From the NCBI GenBank assembly GCA_963795935.1, contig CAWCJO010000004.1:1302001-1366000 (forward strand): DNA of 64,000 nucleotides, written 5' to 3'. The notes under the pieces were generated by a model, which saw only the letters and a program-made list of their open reading frames with translations, was not told the origin of the DNA and did not search any database. Origin of the DNA: JAICMB01 sp963795935 (lineage in GTDB: Bacteria > Acidobacteriota > Terriglobia > Bryobacterales > Bryobacteraceae). The position numbers and the translations under genes are program-made. Positions 58,456 to 64,000 of this stretch are shown here, piece by piece; position 1 is the stretch's first letter, and every line of letters starts with the position of its first letter.

Positions 58456-59544
58456 ATGCACACGTCCAGACGTTGCACGAATACTATCCTGCTCATTCCA
58501 TTGTTATTGGTGTGTGTTGTCCAGCCCACGTTGGCGTCAAAGCACGATGCGCCCGGTGTCAAAATGGAAAAATTTCCACCGGGGGACAACGTCATCTGGA
58601 CCGATCCAGGGGATGTTGCGGCGCTTGATTTGGCTTACGGGATCGGCGGCGCGCAGTTGCAGCCGCAAGGGCCTTTTACCTTCATGGACGAAGATATGAG
58701 CGGCTCCAATCCCAAGGTTTTCGTGACCGACGCCAATAACCGCAAGTGGAGCGTGAAGTGGAGTAAGGAGGCCCATTCCGACGTGTTTTCCTCACGCATT
58801 GCCTGGGCCTGCGGATACATCACTCAGCCCGAGTATTTCGTCGGCCATGGACAGATCCGCGGCGTCAATAAGCCGTTGAAGAGGGCGGGCTCCCAAATTC
58901 AGGGCGACGGTTGGTTCTCTTCGGCGCGCTTTCAGTTGCGCAACGACGATCCGAGATTCCTGAAGGAGGCCGGCTGGTCGTGGATCAACAACCCGTTCCG
59001 GGGATCGCCTCAGTTGCACGGCCTTAAAGTCGTCATGATGCTCGTTTCGGATTGGGACAATAAAGACGCGCGCGATCAGGCCCGCGACTCGAATCTGGCG
59101 ATCTTTCAGCAGAACGGTCCGAAGGGTCCGCGCTATGAGTATTTCATCGCGGACTGGGGCGGCTCGATGGGGCGATGGGGCGGCGTTGCCGGTCGCGACA
59201 AGTGGGACGCCAAGGGATTTGCGGAACAGACCCCCGACTTCGTGAAGGGCGTTCACGACGGCGTTGTGGAATGGGGGTATGTCGGCCAGCGCACGCACGA
59301 TCAGGTGCGAGATATCCGCGTCAGTGATGTGCAGTGGCTTTTGAACACCCTCGGACGGATTACCGACGACCAGATCCGCCGCGGGCTGGCTTCGAGCGGC
59401 GCGGCCCCGGAAGAGATTGAAGTCTTCGGGCGGGCATTACGCGATCGCATCACGCAGCTTCAGAAGATCGCGGGGGTCGGCGCCTGGGGCCACGATGCCG
59501 GTCGGGCCGAAATGGCCTCCTTCCTGGCTCCCATGATGTACTAG
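58456..59544 (+). CDS. Secreted lineage protein of unknown function
   Basis: 362 residues from the ATG at 58456, with signal peptide TILLIPLLLVCVVQPTLAS. The core reads RKWSVKWSKEAHSDVFSSRI, WACGYITQPEYFVGH, GLKVVMMLVSDWDNKDARDQ and YFIADWGGSMGRWGG. It matches my memory of a conserved acidobacterial family whose layout recalls a kinase-like fold (a WSVK strand, then a D-x-G-like motif). That idea is weak. It diverges from the CYTH gene and overlaps the next gene's end by 4 bases. Confidence 0.65.
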   Translation: MHTSRRCTNTILLIPLLLVCVVQPTLASKHDAPGVKMEKFPPGDNVIWTDPGDVAALDLAYGIGGAQLQPQGPFTFMDEDMSGSNPKVFVTDANNRKWSVKWSKEAHSDVFSSRIAWACGYITQPEYFVGHGQIRGVNKPLKRAGSQIQGDGWFSSARFQLRNDDPRFLKEAGWSWINNPFRGSPQLHGLKVVMMLVSDWDNKDARDQARDSNLAIFQQNGPKGPRYEYFIADWGGSMGRWGGVAGRDKWDAKGFAEQTPDFVKGVHDGVVEWGYVGQRTHDQVRDIRVSDVQWLLNTLGRITDDQIRRGLASSGAAPEEIEVFGRALRDRITQLQKIAGVGAWGHDAGRAEMASFLAPMMY

Positions 59545-61502
59545 ATCTGGAAGACCTCGCGCGTAATCAAGGGGAACGTTCCGACGCCATATTCCGCCGC
59601 TAGCCGCACTAGACCCGCTGTTCCGCCCGGCCCATCTCCACTCTGGCCGTCCCAGAACGCGATTAACGATACCTCGGCCGCTCCCGCCGCCAGACCTTCT
59701 TGCAATATCCAGACATTGGTACGCTGCCAGACATTGTAATCCGCGGGATCGCGCATCCAACGGGGCAGTTCCTTCGATGCTCCCAGGATCTGCATCGCAT
59801 CCCCGGCGGCGGCGGCGAGAGCGTTAAACCTCTTGACCCATTCCTCCCCGCCGGGCGCCACGGATTCGGAGATAAACTGGCCGGGGGGCAGCGTCAGCAG
59901 CACGCGCGTGGGGATTCCGAGTCGATGACAAACCTCGTGGAACAGAATGTCGCCGCCGTTAGCTCCGCCTGCAATGCCGAGGGCGCTTCCGCCGCTGCGT
60001 TCCACGATTCCGCGGACGGCGCTCTCGATGGCGCAACGCGCCGCTTCGGCATGGCTCGCAGGAAAACGAGGCTGCGGCCGTCCGGCGGCGTCCACCATGT
60101 GACCCGTAAATAAAATTGCTTGCCGCGGCGGCGCTTCCGCGCGCTGCTCGGGAAATACCAGGAGGCAGGTTTCGACCCGCTCCGCGCGAACGCCGAGTTG
60201 GCGGAATAAATCAAGCTGTGACCGCGCGGCCGCGATTTGAAGCGGCGCGGCGCCGGCGAGCGCGCGCTCGTACGCCGCGGCCGCCGGACCGTCGCGCGAC
60301 GCCGTGAGAAATCGATAATCGGCCTCCGCGATGGCGGTCCAATCGTCGGCCGCGCCGCGTTCCAAGCGCGTACGCGCCGTTGCCAGCGACAGACCCACGG
60401 CCGCCGCGAGGCGCTCGCAGTCCTCCCGCAACTGCCTCCAATTTTCCCGCGCTTCTTCCTCGCTCTCGAACCTCTCGCTCCAGGCGTCTTGTTCTCCCGC
60501 AACCACATCGAGCAGCAGCATGTTGAGACTCAAGGCGTTCAAACCCGAGTAGTAGTGATTCAGGTTCTCGCGGAAGGCGCTTTGATAGGCGTGGCGGGCT
60601 TTGGAAAAATAGCCGGAGCGCATGGTCGCCGCGCGCCGCGCCGCGGGCTCCAATGGGCGGCACTGCTCCATCCAGCGAATCTTTTCATTGCGCCCCGCCA
60701 GCGCCAAAGCCTCGGATCTCTCGTCGGCATCGGCCCGCGGGTGGGCCAGCGCGCGCTGCACGCAGCCGTCCGAGCGCGCCAAGTCCCCCAGCCTCTGATA
60801 GATAGTGCCCAGCCGCAGATTCGTTTCCAGATCGTCTGGATAAACTTCGAAAATACGTTCCCAGGTTTCGCGCGCCGGCCCCCATAGCGACAATTTGAAC
60901 TGTGCGCGCCCGGCCAGCCGCAGTCCGCTCAATTCCCAGAAACAGCGCCGCGATTCCCACGCCAATAAACCCAGCTTGCCCCTCTCGTTCCGCTCCGCCG
61001 CGCATTCGACGTCGTTGACGAAACCAAGGGGCGCCACCACCAGATCGTCGCGCGCTGGCTCCCGCAGCTTCGGCAAAGCGCGAAAGACGGGGCTGTCGAT
61101 CCGCTCCGACGCTTTGGTGTTCAGGAGGCCGCGGACGAGGCCCTCTACCGACGCCGCCGGATCGGCTGCATCGTATTCCAGGTAGCGATCGGTCTTCAAG
61201 TCGAAGGGAACGTCATCCAATTTGGCGCGAATCAGAAAAGTCTGCCGCCCGCGCAGCGCGTGACGTATGCCCAGCTCGTAAAACACGTTGGGATTATGCA
61301 GCGAGATGTCGGCGATCACGAGGTCCGCGAGCAGCAATTGCTGAAACATATCCTCGCGGATGTTGCCGGCTTCGAAAAACTGGCCGGCGGCATCGCCTGC
61401 AATTCCGGCGGCCCGCAAGGCCGGGGCGATGAGCTGGCGATGGACCGCTTCAAAGTCGATGCCGCCCTTCACCCCGAATGGCCGTACGATGAATGCCTGC
61501 AT
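59541..61502 (-). CDS. Three-domain conflict-system protein: deoxyribosyltransferase/TIR-like, TPR sensor, SLOG-like
   Basis: 653 residues, no signal peptide. Residues 1-140 have the nucleoside deoxyribosyltransferase-like fold, with LADLVIADISLHNPNVFYEL and putative catalytic Glu76. The middle (about 170-440) is helical with TPR-like text (LETNLRLGTIYQRLGDLARS) and resembles the TPR-S/TRAFs-binding family. The end (about 460-640) is a Rossmann-like domain with AILFTGHMVDAAG, a nucleotide-binding turn GIAGGANGGD (about 509-517) and LLTLPPGQFISESV, like SLOG proteins. The gene follows the patatin gene by 15 bases. Such domains mark nucleotide-sensing defence systems; assignment is by motif and memory. 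Confidence 0.75.
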   Translation of the reverse strand: MQAFIVRPFGVKGGIDFEAVHRQLIAPALRAAGIAGDAAGQFFEAGNIREDMFQQLLLADLVIADISLHNPNVFYELGIRHALRGRQTFLIRAKLDDVPFDLKTDRYLEYDAADPAASVEGLVRGLLNTKASERIDSPVFRALPKLREPARDDLVVAPLGFVNDVECAAERNERGKLGLLAWESRRCFWELSGLRLAGRAQFKLSLWGPARETWERIFEVYPDDLETNLRLGTIYQRLGDLARSDGCVQRALAHPRADADERSEALALAGRNEKIRWMEQCRPLEPAARRAATMRSGYFSKARHAYQSAFRENLNHYYSGLNALSLNMLLLDVVAGEQDAWSERFESEEEARENWRQLREDCERLAAAVGLSLATARTRLERGAADDWTAIAEADYRFLTASRDGPAAAAYERALAGAAPLQIAAARSQLDLFRQLGVRAERVETCLLVFPEQRAEAPPRQAILFTGHMVDAAGRPQPRFPASHAEAARCAIESAVRGIVERSGGSALGIAGGANGGDILFHEVCHRLGIPTRVLLTLPPGQFISESVAPGGEEWVKRFNALAAAAGDAMQILGASKELPRWMRDPADYNVWQRTNVWILQEGLAAGAAEVSLIAFWDGQSGDGPGGTAGLVRLAAEYGVGTFPLITREVFQI

Positions 61503-61517
61503 CGGGATCCGCCGCGG

Positions 61518-62717
61518 TCAGGGCAGGAACGAGCCGAAATGTTGTTTCGCGACGTTGCGGCCGGCGGCTTGGCCGATGGCGTAGAGGCGCTCGATATTAT
61601 CGGGCGTGGCCAGGTCCATGCGCCCGAGCTGTGCGAGGTTGGCATTGGGGAATCCCAGTTTCGCCAGTCCCGCGCTGGAGAACTCCGCATCGTAGCGCGC
61701 GTACAGGAAATGCTTGCCCATGTCTTGGTCGAGCGGAACAGGCGCACGCGTCAGACGTACTTCCACCGTACCGCTCGCTTCGCATTCGTCTCCCGCGCGC
61801 GGGATCATGTCGAGCAACTCGCGGTCGATGGGGCCGCCGTAAACGCAACGGCCTATCGCGCGGCAGTTGATATCCTGATCCACCTCGGAGCCATACATGA
61901 GCGCGGAGATCAGACCCGGAATCTGCGCGGGAATCGTCTCGTCGGGGTGCTCTACCGCGGCTCCCATCTTGGGCCCCGATCCGGTCCCGACCGAAATCAG
62001 GAGCAGCTCGCGCTCTCCTCTCGCCCAATTCAGGCAGTATTGCGGCAGCGTGGCCATGCGATACAGCAAAAATGCCGGGTTGTTGTAAGGCGTTACTCCG
62101 CCATCCACGAAAACAAAGCTCTTGGTCGGGTCCGCCGGGTCCCACTTCAGGATTTCGGGAGGAAAATATACGGGCGCGGCGGTGCTCGCGCGCACCAGTT
62201 GCCACAGCGGGATTTTCAAATTGCAATCGTCGCGGACCGGCAGATTGTAGCGCGCCAGGGGATTGCTGCTGATGGGCCAGGCCGAGTCCGTGGTCCAGTT
62301 GCGTGTGACTACCAATAGCAGCGTTTTCAAATATTGCGGTTCGAGAGTTGTATCCGCGCCGAACACCTGCTGGAGTTGCGTGCGCAGCGGATCGCTGGTG
62401 TACAGGCTCTTGAGGCGCGTCAGGAGAAAACGTTTCTCGAACATCGCGGGGCCGAAATCGCGATAAAACTGCCGCATGTCGGCGACGCTCTTGCCGCGCG
62501 CCAGGCCCGCCGCGACAATAGCTCCGGTGCTGGTGCCGGCAATGTAGTCGAAGTATTCGCAGAGCGGCTTTCCAACGGTGCGCTCGATCGACTCGAGAAT
62601 GCCCAACGAAACGAGGCCGCGGATTCCTCCGCCGTCGAGCGCCAGCAATTTCCGCGGACGTTTTTCCCCGTAGCGGTCCCACAGATTCGCCCACAGTTCC
62701 GGCCCTTGCTGCATCAA
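61518..62717 (-). CDS. Patatin-like phospholipase (CapV-like)
   Basis: 399 residues. Oxyanion loop DGGGIRG (28-34), nucleophile elbow GTSTG with Ser63, and catalytic Asp205 in DGG form the complete Ser-Asp dyad. No signal peptide, so it acts in the cytoplasm or on the inner membrane, where it could hydrolyse phospholipids. It is upstream of the sensor-like gene (15-base gap), and its ATG overlaps the stop of the propeller gene. This layout is typical of a membrane-degrading effector in an abortive-infection operon. Confidence 0.85.
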   Translation of the reverse strand: MMQQGPELWANLWDRYGEKRPRKLLALDGGGIRGLVSLGILESIERTVGKPLCEYFDYIAGTSTGAIVAAGLARGKSVADMRQFYRDFGPAMFEKRFLLTRLKSLYTSDPLRTQLQQVFGADTTLEPQYLKTLLLVVTRNWTTDSAWPISSNPLARYNLPVRDDCNLKIPLWQLVRASTAAPVYFPPEILKWDPADPTKSFVFVDGGVTPYNNPAFLLYRMATLPQYCLNWARGERELLLISVGTGSGPKMGAAVEHPDETIPAQIPGLISALMYGSEVDQDINCRAIGRCVYGGPIDRELLDMIPRAGDECEASGTVEVRLTRAPVPLDQDMGKHFLYARYDAEFSSAGLAKLGFPNANLAQLGRMDLATPDNIERLYAIGQAAGRNVAKQHFGSFLP

Positions 62718-64000
62718 TGAACGACCACCTTCGCAAGCCCGGCGTTGTTCGCCGCGTCATAGACGCGCACGACGATAAGGTGTTCTCCCGGACGCAGGTT
62801 CTGGATGGCAATATGGAACTGCTCGCGGGGCGAGTCCGTGACGCCGTCGGCGGCTTCGACCAGCGTCCAAGGGCCGGCATCGACGGAGTAGTCGCAACGG
62901 CGCAAGGCGGACATGGCGTCGTTCGCGTCCACCGTTATTTCCAGACGCGCGCCATTGCGCCGCGGCGCGCTCAAGCTCACCTGCGGCGGCGTGTTGTCGA
63001 GCAGCACCGGCGCGCTCACTTGTTCGGCCTCCCGCGCCAGGTCCGGGGGATTGGAGGGGCGATCGCTCGCCACCACGCGGAAATAATAGCGGCCGTCGGC
63101 GAACACGTCGCCATCGATCAGAAAGGAGTTCTCCGACAGGTTCGAGCGGATCAGCTTCCACGCCGTCTCATCCTCGCCGCGAAACCACAGCGCGTATACC
63201 AGGCGGTCGCCGTCCGGATCGTCCGCCTGCCACGATACTTGGATCTGAGAGCCGCCGCCGCGCGAGATTGTCTGCGCCGGCGTCCCGCTCGATGTTGAGG
63301 ACGTCTCTCCGGTATCGGTAACGGTCACGGTGTAGGCGGCATTGGCGGAAGACGACGCAGTCTTGGACGAGGAGCCCGACGTCGCTACAGCCGACGCCGT
63401 GACGCTGCGTATCACGGGTGGATTATTCTGCGGGAGATAGGCCACCGTGATGTCTTCGACCAGCGGGCGCGGCCCGCTCAATGTCGCGCGCCATTGAATA
63501 TAGCGGGCATTGGGGCTCACGATAAGCGAATTGCCCGGATCGCGGAGGGCGGCGGACCAATCGCTCCAGGTCTGGTCGGGGCGCGCGGAGTTACCCGACC
63601 GGGTCTGAAACTCGGCGCTTCCTCCGCGTTGCCGCCATGAAATGCGGCCCCATTTTGCGACCGTATTCGCATCGTGAACCGGGGATTCGTAGGAGCCTGA
63701 CGCCGCGGTCTGCTCGCCATTGCCCGCCGGAGTGAGCCGGAAAACGTTTCCGGTATCGCCCGTCGCCGCCAGCACGCTGGCTCCGGTCTCGAGCAGACGC
63801 GTGGCTTCGCCCTCGTTGGCCTGCGCCACCAGCGCGGGTTTACGATCCGCCCCAAGATTATAAATCCGCGCCTCGACATCGGTCGCGAAAAGAATATCGC
63901 CGTTCGAGCGCAGCGCGAGGTCGTAGATGTTCTCGTCCTTCGACGACCACAGCGTCTCCACCGTGTTGTCGGGATTGATGCGATAAATCGCCGATTTCTC
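62714..64000 (-). CDS. Beta-propeller and Ig-like protein (partial, runs off the window)
   Basis: At least 428 residues; the frame stays open to the window edge (INPDNTVETLWSSKDENIYD). The first part has propeller-like blades (DLALRSNGDILFATD, ATGDTGNVFRLTPAG), the second fibronectin/Ig-like strands (QIQVSWQADDPDGDRLVYAL, PQVSLSAPRR) and a C-terminus with HLIVVRVYDAANNAGLA. Probably exported, though the N-terminus is not visible. Its stop overlaps the patatin ATG (ATGA). Confidence 0.75.
   Translation of the reverse strand, partial: EKSAIYRINPDNTVETLWSSKDENIYDLALRSNGDILFATDVEARIYNLGADRKPALVAQANEGEATRLLETGASVLAATGDTGNVFRLTPAGNGEQTAASGSYESPVHDANTVAKWGRISWRQRGGSAEFQTRSGNSARPDQTWSDWSAALRDPGNSLIVSPNARYIQWRATLSGPRPLVEDITVAYLPQNNPPVIRSVTASAVATSGSSSKTASSSANAAYTVTVTDTGETSSTSSGTPAQTISRGGGSQIQVSWQADDPDGDRLVYALWFRGEDETAWKLIRSNLSENSFLIDGDVFADGRYYFRVVASDRPSNPPDLAREAEQVSAPVLLDNTPPQVSLSAPRRNGARLEITVDANDAMSALRRCDYSVDAGPWTLVEAADGVTDSPREQFHIAIQNLRPGEHLIVVRVYDAANNAGLAKVVVH

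Noticed and set aside
1..64000. CRISPR arrays, tRNA or rRNA genes
   Set aside because: No regularly spaced repeats and no cloverleaf or rRNA-like stretches were seen by eye; a covariance search was not possible.

Overview
The window is about 62% GC (by eye) and looks chromosomal, from an acidobacterium of the Bryobacterales/Solibacter type. The support is four very long FtsX/MacB-type permeases (acidobacterial duplicated orphan permeases, ADOP), a TIGR03435-type protein, an Oar-like TonB-dependent receptor followed by a sulfatase, a DUF4159 protein, DUF4097 proteins behind an ECF sigma/anti-sigma pair, and a PEP-CTERM protein. No tRNA, rRNA, CRISPR array, prophage or replication origin was seen. 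The taxonomic call is inference from family content.

Layout. 0-15 kb holds an FHA protein cut by the window edge, the NtrY/NtrX two-component pair, glgC, rpsU, a secreted protein, a Ser/Thr kinase overlapping a PP2C phosphatase, an M48 protease, an alpha/beta hydrolase, ADOP 1 and a PilZ protein. 15-25 kb is an accessory block: two large near-duplicate beta-domain proteins with different C-terminal ends, each overlapping a secreted helical protein. A short helper-like gene precedes them, and a methyltransferase gene (intact copy downstream, relic upstream) flanks them. 25-34.7 kb holds small lineage proteins, the sigma/anti-sigma/DUF4097 operon, an acyl-CoA synthetase, DUF4159, TIGR03435 and a zinc-ribbon membrane protein. 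34.8-41.3 kb is a PadR regulator with a clear promoter/operator, ADOP 2, a transposase relic and ADOP 3. 41.5-56.4 kb holds three damaged toxin-antitoxin modules (vapBC, higBA, hicBA), sulfatase/TonB receptor, cupin/oxidoreductase, ADOP 4, a PIG-L deacetylase protein and the PEP-CTERM protein. 56.4-64 kb holds a second sigma-54 activator, a CYTH protein, a lineage protein, and an operon of a beta-propeller protein, a patatin phospholipase and a three-part protein (deoxyribosyltransferase-like, TPR sensor, SLOG-like).

Two loci deserve most attention. The patatin plus TPR/SLOG operon (59.5-62.7 kb) has the architecture expected of a nucleotide-sensing abortive-infection system. The 15.4-24.3 kb cassette has the layout of a duplicated effector/immunity locus with a conserved N-terminal carrier and swapped C-terminal ends, and no secretion apparatus nearby.

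Caution: at least a dozen genes are broken by single-base insertions or deletions, mostly in short homopolymer runs, and in every case restoring one base gives a whole number of codons. This suggests consensus errors rather than mass decay. Such genes are listed as single CDS entries with the pieces given in the text. The toxin-antitoxin genes and the transposase have larger losses and are listed as pseudogenes.
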